From positions 1-44,917 of the forward strand of contig NZ_JAUSUB010000037.1 in NCBI RefSeq assembly GCF_030813235.1: 44,917 nucleotides of DNA. The letters are read 5' to 3'. The notes under the pieces are model-generated. The model did not search any database, had not been told where the DNA came from, and worked only from the letters and a program-made list of their open reading frames with translations. Of this stretch, positions 8,577-16,574 are shown in pieces. Position numbers and translations under genes: made by a program. Each line of letters begins with the position of its first letter. Positions within the stretch are counted from its first letter, which is position 1. The DNA is from Cytobacillus purgationiresistens. Lineage in GTDB: Bacteria > Bacillota > Bacilli > Bacillales > Cytobacillaceae.

Positions 8577-10290
8577 ATTGATGAGGATAGATTGGATTCT
8601 CCTCTCTTTACTCGGCTGTTATTCAGGTGAGCGAAGAATACGGCAGTTTCTCCTCACTAGAGTCGGTTATTTTTCTGATGAGCTGCGAATAGATCGGATT
8701 CTTCTCTTTACACTCGGCTGTTCTTCAAGTGAGCGGAGAATACGTGAGTTTCTCCGCTCTAGATTCTATTATTCTTCATAGCAGCTGCGAATAGTCCTGA
8801 TTCTTCTCTTTACACTCGGCTTTTCCTAAAATGAGCGGTGAATACGGCAGTTTTTCCTCACTAGATTCTATTATTCTTCTGGTGAGCGGAGAATAGATCT
8901 GATTCTTCTCTCTCCACTCGGCTTTTCCCCAAATGAGTGGTGAATACGGCAGTTTCTCCGCTCTAGACTCTATTATTTTTCTGGTGAGCGGAGAATAGAT
9001 CTGATTCTTCTCTCCCCACTCGGCTTTTCCCCAAATGAGCGGTGAATACGGCAGTTTCTCCGCTCTAGACTCTATTATTCTTCATAGCAGCTGCGAATAG
9101 TCCTGATTCTTCTCTTTACACTCGACTTTTCCCAAAATGAGCGGTGAATACGGCAGTTTCTATGCTTTATACTCTGTTATTTTTCTGGTGAGCGGAGAAT
9201 AGTCCTGATTCTTCTCTCTCCACTCGATTGTTCCCAAAATGAGCGGTGAATACGGCAGTTTCTCCGCTCTAGACTCTATTATTTTTCTGGTGAGCGGAGA
9301 ATAGATCTGATTCTTCTCTCTCCACTCGGCTTTTCCCAAAATGAGCGGTGAATACGGCAGTTTCTCCTCTCTAGACTCTATTATTTTTCTGGTGAGCGGA
9401 GAATAGATCTGATTCTTCTCTCTCCACTCGGCTTTTCCCCAAATGAGTGGTGAATACGGCAGTTTCTCCGCTCTAGACTCTATTATTCTTCATAGCAGCT
9501 GCGAATAGTCCTGATTCTTCTCTTTACACTCGACTTTTTCCAAAATGAGCGGTGAATACGGCAGTTTCTCCTCTCTAGACTCTGTTATTCTTCATGTCAG
9601 CTGCGAATAGTCCTGATTCTTCTCTTTACACTCGACTTTTTCCAAAATGAGCGGTGAATACGGCAGTTTCTCCTCTCTAGACTCTGTTATTCTTCATGTC
9701 AGCTGCGAATAGTCCTGATTCTTCCCTTTACACTCGACTTTTTCCAAAATGAGTGGTGAATACGGCAGTTTCTCCGCTCTAGACTCTATTATTCTTCATA
9801 GCAGCTGCGAATAGTCCTGATTCCTCTCTTTACACTCGACCTTTTCCAAAATGAGCGGTGAATACGGCAGTTTCTCCTCTCTAGACTCTATTATTTTTCT
9901 GGTGAGCGGAGAATAGATCTGATTCTTCTCTTTACACTCGGCTTTTCCCAAAATGAGCGGTGAATACGGCAGTTTCTCCTCTCTAGATTCTATTATTCTT
10001 CTTGTCAGCTGCGAATAGTCCTGATTCTTCTCTTTACACTCGGCTTTTTCCAAAATGAGCGGTGAATACGGCAGTTTCTATGCTTTATACTCTGTTATTT
10101 TTCTGGTGAGCGGAGAATAGTCCTGATTCTTCTCTCTCCACTCGATTGTTCCCAAAATGAGCGGTGAATACGGCAGTTTCTATGCTTTATACTCTGTTAT
10201 TTTTCTGATGAGCGGAGAATAGATCTGATTCTACTCTCTCCAACCGGCTGTTCTTTAGTTTTACACCGAATAAAACAAATGCTCCCAGTC
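8577..10290. repeat. Tandem array 1: 102-bp units, each two 51-bp half-units
   Basis: The anchor GAATAC(GG) or its equivalent occurs at 8636, 8738, 8840, 8942, 9044, 9146 and so on to 10166, with a degenerate last copy at 10268: exactly 102 bp each time, about 16 periods without a net indel. Between them GAATAG(ATCTG or TCCTG) recurs 51 bp away (e.g. 8993). The unit is thus a dimer of 51-bp halves. Half A contains GAGCGG...CCGCTC and half B GAGAAT...ATTCTTCTC, so each can fold into a hairpin. Half B exists as two variants (GAGCGGAGAATAGATCTG and CAGCTGCGAATAGTCCTG) mixed along the array. Stops interrupt all frames; I see no gene in it. Confidence 0.95.
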
Positions 10291-10342
10291 TCGCACTCTA
10301 TTTCTTTATTATATTTTGGGGAAAAAATTAGTTTTATTATCC

Positions 10343-10371
10343 TTGATATTTTGATTTAATATTTCTATGAT
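10343..10371 (+). promoter_or_regulatory. Sigma-A promoter of the NERD gene
   Basis: -35 TTGATA (10343-10348), 17-nt spacer, -10 TATGAT (10366-10371). Since the ATG at 10367 lies inside the -10, translation must start further down. Confidence 0.7.
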
Positions 10372-10402
10372 AAAGGTACTACTCCTTGAAAGGATGATGA
10401 TA

Positions 10403-11314
10403 GTGCTAATCATTAAACCCCGTACCAATTCCACTCATTTCTCCATCTTAAAAAGCCTAAGTAAACGGTTGAACTTGTCAGCTCAGGAGCGACGGTATTT
10501 GGAAAATCTCAAAAAAGGAGAAGAAGGAGAGGAACGGTGGGAAAGCTTCCTAAATACACTTTCTAATGACGTACTTATTTTATATGATTTAACTTTAGAG
10601 CATAACTATACAACTTTTCAAATCGATGCTTTATGTATTTTCCAACAAACAATCATGGCCTTTGAGGTTAAAAATTATGAAGGAGATTTTCAGATCAAAG
10701 ATGACTTATGGTTTAATTCTTCCGGCAATGAAATCAAAAACCCACTATTACAAGTTAAACGTAGCGAATCCTTACTTAGGCAACTTTGTAAACAATTTAA
10801 TAATCACCTTACTATTGAGTTTCACCTTCTATTCATCCACCCCGATTTTATGCTCTATCAAGCCCCCTCTGATCAACCTATTATTTTTCAACAACAAATT
10901 AATAGATTCATCTATCAAATCAATAATACAACCTCTTCGCTTAATAAAAAGCATCATGAACTTGCGAATCAATTGGTTACTTTAGATAGAAATAGCACTG
11001 GCTATGAGCGAAAAATTTCGTACAAGTACGCAGAGTTACAAAAAGGTATTTGGTGCAGAAATTGTGCAGGACAACACATTAATCGAAAAAAAATATTACA
11101 TTGTGTTCAGTGCGAAAGTCGGGAAGACTTTAATAACTGTGTACTACGTCATGTAAACGAATTAAAAACGCTCTTTCCTGATTATCGGATTACAACTAGA
11201 CTAGTTTATGACTGGTGCGGGGGAGTAGTTTCTAAATGTACGATACAACGGGTTCTTTGTAGGAACTTCAAGAAAATCGGCGGTTCAAAAAACATCTATT
11301 ATGTAATAAGTTAA
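10403..11314 (+). CDS. NERD (nuclease-related) domain protein
   Basis: 303 residues from GTG 10403, chosen because AAAGGA lies 8 nt upstream and the -10 element excludes the upstream ATG. Residues about 38-140 form a NERD domain: GEEGEERW, QIDALCIF (Asp75) and FEVKNYEG (Glu88, Lys90), the acidic/Lys pattern of restriction-like nuclease folds. The C-terminal third has two CxxC pairs (Cys218, 221, 234, 237) likely to bind zinc, then a helical tail. NERD proteins of Bacillaceae are poorly characterised; DNA or RNA processing is inferred from the fold only. Monocistronic: array 1 lies upstream and a terminator follows. Confidence 0.82.
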   Translation: MLIIKPRTNSTHFSILKSLSKRLNLSAQERRYLENLKKGEEGEERWESFLNTLSNDVLILYDLTLEHNYTTFQIDALCIFQQTIMAFEVKNYEGDFQIKDDLWFNSSGNEIKNPLLQVKRSESLLRQLCKQFNNHLTIEFHLLFIHPDFMLYQAPSDQPIIFQQQINRFIYQINNTTSSLNKKHHELANQLVTLDRNSTGYERKISYKYAELQKGIWCRNCAGQHINRKKILHCVQCESREDFNNCVLRHVNELKTLFPDYRITTRLVYDWCGGVVSKCTIQRVLCRNFKKIGGSKNIYYVIS

Positions 11315-11333
11315 AATTATTATGTTACTCCAT

Positions 11334-11369
11334 ACAAAAAGCCAGCTTTTTGAGCTGGCCTTTTTTTGC
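11334..11369. terminator. Bidirectional terminator between NERD gene and transglutaminase lipoprotein
   Basis: CCAGCTTTTTGAGCTGG with T7 on the plus strand and TTTTTG on the minus strand serves the two converging genes. Confidence 0.9.
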
Positions 11370-13081
11370 TAATAAGAAATCCCTGTACGATAATGGGTTT
11401 CTTCAAATTTCTCTTTATTTGGTTCAAAATAATCTTCATTATAAGCGGCTACAAATTTATCATCTTCAACATATCCAGAACCCCAAGTCGGATCCATCGT
11501 CAGCCATTGTCCGTCAACTTTGGCTTCCAGCCATGCATGTCTTCCGCCAAGCATCCCTCTGCTCAAAACGTCCGAGCCTGCGTTTCCTTCAACGAATCGA
11601 GCTTCAATATCACTTGCGCGCAATAGAGCGATAGCAAGATAAGCATAGTCTTGACAAACACCTGTTTTCAGCTCCAGCGCTTTCACTGCACTATCATCCC
11701 AATTGAAATCATCATTATTAAATTTATCTACATCATAGGCGATATTTTTTGCGACATACTCATAGATGGCCTTTGTTTTATCTCTTACAGCTTCTTTTCC
11801 TGCCGTCACTTCCTTGGCCAAGTCAATTATTTCTTGTGCATCTGATTCCACACCCCGAGAAGGCAGAAGGTCTCTCTTGTCCGCACCTGTCGATTCTACG
11901 TTAAACTTTGCCACTCCGAAAAAGCGGAAAGTATCACTGTTTTCCTCTTTTATTTCCGGTACACTAACTGTGACCTCATAGGTACCAGGTCCAAACCTTA
12001 AATAAAAGGAATCATCAAACTTAAAGTCTTCAACTGGGATAACATCTAAGGCTTCATCTTCACCCTTTTTCGTCGCAATATATAGATGAGTTGTGTCTGC
12101 TCCCCATTTGGCTTCAGAATCGATTGTTCCTTTAATGGTATAAAGCCCATCCGATTCCCCGCCGCCATATCTCGGCTCCTCGAGTGTTACGCCGCGCTCA
12201 TTATACATATTTGAATACTCTATCGGTTCCATTATCCGAGTGGACTGATTATCGATTAATAATGTTGTCGCTGTTTGATAATAATCTTCCCTCTCTTTAT
12301 CTGGCACCATCACCTCAAGCTCATGGAGTCCCTCACCATAAAATAATGGGACATCATAATGAAACTGACCATCATTAATTGCCACTACATGATTCCAGCT
12401 ATCTGACTCCTTTTTGATTCGAATCATCACTGTATCTTTCTCAGTTAAATTTCCTGCATCCCCACTTAAGGAGAATACTTCCTCTGCCTGAACATAACTG
12501 GAATCCAAATCCAGCTGCATTTTCGTTTCATAGCCAAAAGGGGTATAAGTCACATCACGTTTTGCTTCTGGGTTCACATTATGAACCTTAAATGAAGCAA
12601 CATCATAAAAGTAGTTTTCGCTGTCCGTATCCGGGAGCTGCACCATCACTTGATAGGAACCTTCGCCATTAAAAAAATGAATCGGCTGCTTAAACTTCCC
12701 ATCCTCAATCGGGGTGTAATACTCATGTTCCTTACCCGCTGGTCCACCTTCATCTGCAGACACCTTAATCCATGCATAATCCGACTTCAATTCTGAAAAT
12801 TTCTCGATTTTCCCTTCGACAGTCACACTGCCATTCACAGCAAACTCGGTATACTCAGGCGACTTTAAGCTTGCCCCAATCTCCTCACTATACGAAGTTA
12901 ACACTAAAGGCTCTAATTCTAATTCCTTATTCTTGGCTTTTACCAACTTCTCATATTTATCTTCTACCTTGGGCTTCTGCTTCTCCCCTTCGGCCACACT
13001 CGTATCACTGCAGCCTGTTAAAAGAAAAAAACTGCAAAATGCAAATAGCATAATAGGAAACAATGAAAATTTTTTTATCAT
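11369..13081 (-). CDS. Transglutaminase-like lipoprotein
   Basis: 570 residues from ATG 13081 (GGAGGT 5 nt upstream). The signal peptide MIKKFSLFPIMLFAFC ends in the lipobox LTGC, so it should be a lipoprotein outside the membrane. Three similar beta-rich repeats follow. Each carries a pattern like 'W-x-hydrophobic-strand ... F-x(1-2)-GEG or GPG-x-Y/H-x-V-x-V-x-x-P' (FNGEGSYQVMVQLP, FYGEGLHELEVMVP, FGPGTYEVTVSVP). The C-terminal transglutaminase-like domain has an intact triad: Cys476 (TGVCQDYAYL), His515 (GRHAWLEA) and Asp530 (TMDPTW). This fits a cell-wall or surface protein processing enzyme; the substrate is unknown. Its promoter region shares an 18-bp block with the T7SS lipase operon. 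Confidence 0.82.
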   Translation of the reverse strand: MIKKFSLFPIMLFAFCSFFLLTGCSDTSVAEGEKQKPKVEDKYEKLVKAKNKELELEPLVLTSYSEEIGASLKSPEYTEFAVNGSVTVEGKIEKFSELKSDYAWIKVSADEGGPAGKEHEYYTPIEDGKFKQPIHFFNGEGSYQVMVQLPDTDSENYFYDVASFKVHNVNPEAKRDVTYTPFGYETKMQLDLDSSYVQAEEVFSLSGDAGNLTEKDTVMIRIKKESDSWNHVVAINDGQFHYDVPLFYGEGLHELEVMVPDKEREDYYQTATTLLIDNQSTRIMEPIEYSNMYNERGVTLEEPRYGGGESDGLYTIKGTIDSEAKWGADTTHLYIATKKGEDEALDVIPVEDFKFDDSFYLRFGPGTYEVTVSVPEIKEENSDTFRFFGVAKFNVESTGADKRDLLPSRGVESDAQEIIDLAKEVTAGKEAVRDKTKAIYEYVAKNIAYDVDKFNNDDFNWDDSAVKALELKTGVCQDYAYLAIALLRASDIEARFVEGNAGSDVLSRGMLGGRHAWLEAKVDGQWLTMDPTWGSGYVEDDKFVAAYNEDYFEPNKEKFEETHYRTGISY

Positions 13082-13356
13082 GGGTACCTCCACATAACAA
13101 ATGATTTCTCTTTTAAAGTACGGTTTCCAAAGTTTTTGAAGTAAATTACGATGGCTAGTGGGATATTTCGAGAAGATTTTGATCAACTCACATCTATTTC
13201 TAAGCCTTATCAGTAATACTTACGATTGTGCAGATATATAGTTCCTAAGTCTAAATACCCTTTTTAACAAAAAATAACAGTTAACTCAGAAATTTTGCTT
13301 TATTTTATAAAAATCATGATTGTATCTGACCAAAGTAATTAAACTCTTTTATGTAT

Positions 13357-13418
13357 TAACTACCATTTGTTACAAATTACGTCAAATAGACTAGTAGGAA
13401 TGTCGAATTTTGTCTGTT
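13357..13418 (-). promoter_or_regulatory. Promoter with Spo0A-type box (transglutaminase lipoprotein)
   Basis: TGTCGAATTTTGTCTGTT (13401-13418) contains the 0A-box core TGTCGAA followed, 10 bp on, by the weaker TGTCTGT. On the minus strand a -35 TTGACG (13380-13385) and a weak TGG-TAGTTA -10 (13357-13362) follow. The same block at the same distance precedes the lipase operon (29222-29283). The rest of the 13082-13560 gap is AT-rich, with nothing else I can name. Confidence 0.5.
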
Positions 13419-13560
13419 GTTTTCTTCCTAATTTTATCTCAAACCCAAGATTTTCTGTTGTGCCTTTGGACTTATTTGATGAGAGGTTAATTGTAATTAT
13501 CCATTCTTTTTCTATTATTTATCCCAAGGGTGAAAACACTAGGTATTTATTCTTGTTTTC

Positions 13561-13610
13561 CAAAAATAAAATAAGCAAGAGCCTACGTCATAATACTGGC
13601 TCTTGCTTAT
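13561..13610 (-). terminator. Terminator of the ABC substrate-binding protein gene
   Basis: Minus-strand ATAAGCAAGAGCC pairs perfectly with GGCTCTTGCTTAT around a 14-nt loop, followed by TTTATTTTT. Confidence 0.93.
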
Positions 13611-13613
13611 CTC

Positions 13614-14612
13614 TTACTCTCCTACTATTCTTGCATCCTTAAGCATTTCTTCAGTTAATTGAACTCCTTGAAGTTCTGCGGCTTTCTTATTAACAACAAG
13701 CTCAAGGTTCTCTGGGAAACCAACTGGAATGTCACTTGGGCTTTTATCTTTCAAAATATCGACGGCCATTTTCCCTGTAGTGTAGCCTAGATCATGGTAT
13801 TCGAATCCATATGATGTAAAGGTGCCCCGTTCCACCGAATCACTTTCACCTGCAAACGTCGGGATTTTCTTCTCATTAGCTACATTGATCACTGATTCTA
13901 GCGCTGATACTACTGTATTATCCTTTGGAATATAAAATACATCTGCTCTTCCAACAAGGGATTCTGCTGCCTGCTTTACTTCAGAACTTGTAGAAATCGC
14001 AGTTTCAACTGATTTCAACCCGAGTTCCTCTATCGCTTTTTTTGCATTCTTTACATTTACAACTGAATTCGGTTCACCGTCATTATAGATAATACCAACT
14101 GTTTTCGCATCTGGTACAAAAGTTTTGATGGATGCAATGGTATTCTTTATCGCATCTGGATGTGTGTCTGATGTACCAGTCACATTACCGCCAGGATTTT
14201 CCAAACTTTGCACAAGCTCAGCTCCTAATGGATCGGTAATACCAGTAAATAGTACCGGAATATCCTGGGTACTTTGTACAACGGCTTGAGCGCTTGCTGT
14301 TGCAATTGCTAGAATCAAGTCATTCTCACTTGAAACCAAGTTTTGCGCGATAGACATATTATTATTCATATCTCCTTGCGCATTTTGATAGTCAATTTTC
14401 AAATTCTTTCCTTCTTCATAACCTGCATCTTTCAGCGCTGCGATAAACCCTTCTCTGGCTGCATCCAACGATGGATGTTCAACTACCTGCGTAATGCCGA
14501 TCTTCACCATCTCTTCTTTCTTCTCTCCGCCACCCGTCTCACTGCTACCTGAACCACACGCAGAAAGCAGCATTAACGAACCGCAAAGAACCCCTGCCAA
14601 CATTTTTTTCAT
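13614..14612 (-). CDS. ABC transporter substrate-binding lipoprotein (ABC_sub_bind/TrpX-like)
   Basis: 332 residues from ATG 14612. The longer frame from 14660 would bury the signal peptide; GGGGAG precedes 14612. The signal peptide MKKMLAGVLCGSLMLLSAC ends at a lipobox Cys19. The mature part reads VKIGITQVVEHPSLDAAREGF and GGNVTGTSDTHP, typical of the PF04392 family, whose members bind tryptophan or other small ligands for an ABC importer. No permease or ATPase gene adjoins it: downstream is a strong terminator and a gap, upstream an intergenic array. It is an orphan binding protein here. The ligand cannot be told from sequence. Confidence 0.88.
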   Translation of the reverse strand: MKKMLAGVLCGSLMLLSACGSGSSETGGGEKKEEMVKIGITQVVEHPSLDAAREGFIAALKDAGYEEGKNLKIDYQNAQGDMNNNMSIAQNLVSSENDLILAIATASAQAVVQSTQDIPVLFTGITDPLGAELVQSLENPGGNVTGTSDTHPDAIKNTIASIKTFVPDAKTVGIIYNDGEPNSVVNVKNAKKAIEELGLKSVETAISTSSEVKQAAESLVGRADVFYIPKDNTVVSALESVINVANEKKIPTFAGESDSVERGTFTSYGFEYHDLGYTTGKMAVDILKDKSPSDIPVGFPENLELVVNKKAAELQGVQLTEEMLKDARIVGE

Positions 14613-14940
14613 CCTAAACTCTCCCCACTTTGAGCTGTAAATCAGTTTAAATTTTCTCAATGTTTAGATATTAACACTCTTTTGTGGGTTAAAGCAATAC
14701 GAAGAGAATAAGGGAGATTACGGAATCGTCAAAAACTAAATAAAAAAACAAGAAACTATCCGTTTTCTAACCTTAACAACACGAGGTTGTTCATTTTCGA
14801 GTGAAAAAATTGTAATATCACAATTGAAAATCTCTTAAAAAAATCTAAAACTTCTTGAGATATAATTAACTCACCTTTTGGTGAAAGACAAAGGTGATGT
14901 CCTGACCAATTTTGAAGTTTTCTCCCTTTACTTCAAGGGG

Positions 14941-15805
14941 GATTCTTATCTCATATCACGTGAATTCCGCATTTCAGATGAGAATGTGGAGGATTCTTAT
15001 CTCAAATCACGTGAATTCCGTTTTTCAGATGAGAATGTGGAGGATTCTTATCTCAAATCACGTGAATTCCGTTTTTCAGATGAGAATGCGGAGGATTCTT
15101 ATCTCAAATCACGCGATATCCGTTTTTCAGATGAGAATGCGGGGATTCTTATCTCATATCACGCGATATTTGTTTTTCAGATGAGAATGCAGGGGATTCT
15201 TATCTCAAATCACGCGAATTCTGTTTTTTAGATGAGAATGCAGGGGATTCTTATCTAAAATCACGCGATATCCGTTTTTCAGATGAGAATGCAGGGGATT
15301 CTTATCTCAAATCAAGCGAATTCTGTTTTTTAGATGAAAATGCAGGGGATTCTTATCTCATATCACGTGAATTCCGTTTTTCAGATGAGAATGCAGGGGA
15401 TTCTTATCTCAAATCACGTGAATTCTGTTTTTCAGATGAGAATGTGGAGGATTCTTATCTCAAATCACGCGATATCCGTTTTTCAGATGAGAATGCGGGG
15501 ATTCTTATCTCATATCACGCGATATTTGTTTTTCAGATGAGAATGTGGAGGATTCTTATCTCAAATCACGTGAATTCTGTTTTTCAGATGAGAATGCGGG
15601 GGATTCTTATCTCATATCACGCGAATTCCGCATTTCAGATGAGAATGTGGAGGATTCTTATCTCAAATCACGTGAATTCCGTTTTTCAGATGAGAATGCG
15701 GGGGATTCTTATCTCAAATCACGCGAATTCTGTTTTTTAGATGAGAATGCAAGGTATTCTTATCTCAAATCATGTGAATTCTGTTTTTCAGATGAGAATG
15801 TGGGT
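14941..15805. repeat. Tandem array 2: 51-bp units
   Basis: GATTCTTATCT recurs at 14941, 14992, 15043, 15094, 15144, 15195, 15246, 15297, 15348, 15399, 15450, 15500, 15551, 15602, 15653, 15704 and 15755 (changed to TATTCT). The period is 51 bp except for two 50-bp copies that lost a G. ATTCTTATCT at the start of each unit can pair with AGATGAGAAT at its end (one G-T pair), so each unit is a potential hairpin. The loop holds the palindromes CACGTG and GAATTC, often changed to CGCGATATC. The 50-bp copies break every reading frame, so it is not a protein repeat. From 14613 to 14940 I see no gene. Confidence 0.95.
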
Positions 15806-15853
15806 TAGGGAACAGTTCCTTAAATTCATCCGAGATTGTAATCAGACATTTCT

Positions 15854-15980
15854 TTAATTAATCGATTGACCGCCTTCTCCTTTTAACCCGTCTTCAAGAG
15901 ACACAAGTGATTTGACATTTTGCTCTATTTTCTCGAGTTAGGTTTTTAATTGGGATTTCTTCTGCGCCTAATATCATCAT
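15854..15980 (-). pseudogene. Remnant of an LXG toxin gene N-terminus
   Basis: On the minus strand, after GGGGTG and ATG 15980, a short frame reads MMILGAEEIPIKNL. After a +1 shift near 15937, a frame reads LEKIEQNVKSL and then SLEDGLKGEGGQSI before a stop at 15854. The intact LXG protein of this window has LNDSLKGQGGQSI at the same place. The remnant therefore preserves the N-terminal end of an LXG domain with deletions and frameshifts. It lies between array 2 and essA, at the downstream end of the secretion operon, where LXG genes are often found. Short, but the match is specific. Confidence 0.65.
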
Positions 15981-16060
15981 TATATTTCACCCCGCAGATT
16001 TTTTTTCAAACCTAATGGCTCCTTAATATTATGTATATTAAGCTTTATTCAAGAGAATGA

Positions 16061-16080
16061 ATCCCCCTTTTAAGGGGGAT
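16061..16080 (-). terminator. Hairpin after essA
   Basis: ATCCCCCTTTTAAGGGGGAT is a perfect 20-nt palindrome 9 nt past the essA stop. The sequence after it is only moderately T-rich, so termination may be partial. Confidence 0.6.
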
Positions 16081-16088
16081 CAACTCCA

Positions 16089-16574
16089 TTATTTTGAACC
16101 TTGCGCCATTCTGGGAATGAGAAGCACTAGAATAATGACAACTGCTATTGCCAATATCCCCAAATACAAGGATTGCAATTTAGCATTGCCTTTTCCCTCA
16201 TCCACTGCTTGATTCTCTTGAAATGATGAAGCCTGATTTGGCTCTTTTGCGAAAAGATCAAGCTGTTCAGCCTGGAGAGCGATTGTTTTCCTATTCTCCC
16301 TTTCACTGCTGAAGAGTTCTTCTTTAACCTTCTCATTTGGGTCATAATCCCGCAGTTCGAATTGCAGGCTCTTTTGCTCTTCTGGTACCTGCTTCGTTTG
16401 ATTAGTTGTGGATTCTTTACGTAAAAATTCTTTATTATCCCTGAACTCTTTATCTTCATATAGATTCGGTACTAACGTTTCTATACTTGGAGTCGCACTT
16501 GCTAACGGTGTATGAAACACAATAAAGAGTATCGTCATGGCAAAGATTAAAGCAATAATTTTATGATGCTTCAT
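16089..16574 (-). CDS. essA: Type VII secretion protein EssA (YueC)
   Basis: About 161 residues from ATG 16574; upstream ATGs at 16586 and 16592 are in frame and none has a strong ribosome site. An N-terminal hydrophobic segment (KIIALIFAMTILFIVFHTPLASA) is followed by a charged middle and a C-terminal TM helix (YLGILAIAVVIILVLLIP). That is the size and topology of EssA, the small membrane subunit of Firmicutes T7SS. It overlaps the end of esaA, so translation is probably coupled. It occupies the yueC position. Sequence conservation in this family is low; identity rests mainly on position and topology. Confidence 0.82.
   Translation of the reverse strand: MKHHKIIALIFAMTILFIVFHTPLASATPSIETLVPNLYEDKEFRDNKEFLRKESTTNQTKQVPEEQKSLQFELRDYDPNEKVKEELFSSERENRKTIALQAEQLDLFAKEPNQASSFQENQAVDEGKGNAKLQSLYLGILAIAVVIILVLLIPRMAQGSK

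Noticed and set aside
9796..10053. 85-codon minus-strand frame with a 34-residue repeat
   Set aside because: It is one stretch of array 1; TGA occurs in the same frame in neighbouring units, so no long repeat protein is encoded.
8577..10290. CRISPR array
   Set aside because: Units are contiguous with no unique spacers and the whole 102-bp period is conserved; no cas genes are present. The same holds for arrays 2 and 3.
10367..10402. NERD protein start at ATG 10367
   Set aside because: That ATG is part of the -10 element TATGAT, so the transcript would begin after it.
14878..15808. Several plus-strand frames of 68-117 codons in array 2
   Set aside because: They arise because 51 is a multiple of three; the two 50-bp units break every frame and no ribosome site is present.
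16145..16459. 104-codon frame overlapping essA
   Set aside because: It is the shadow of essA in another frame, without a ribosome site or recognisable product.
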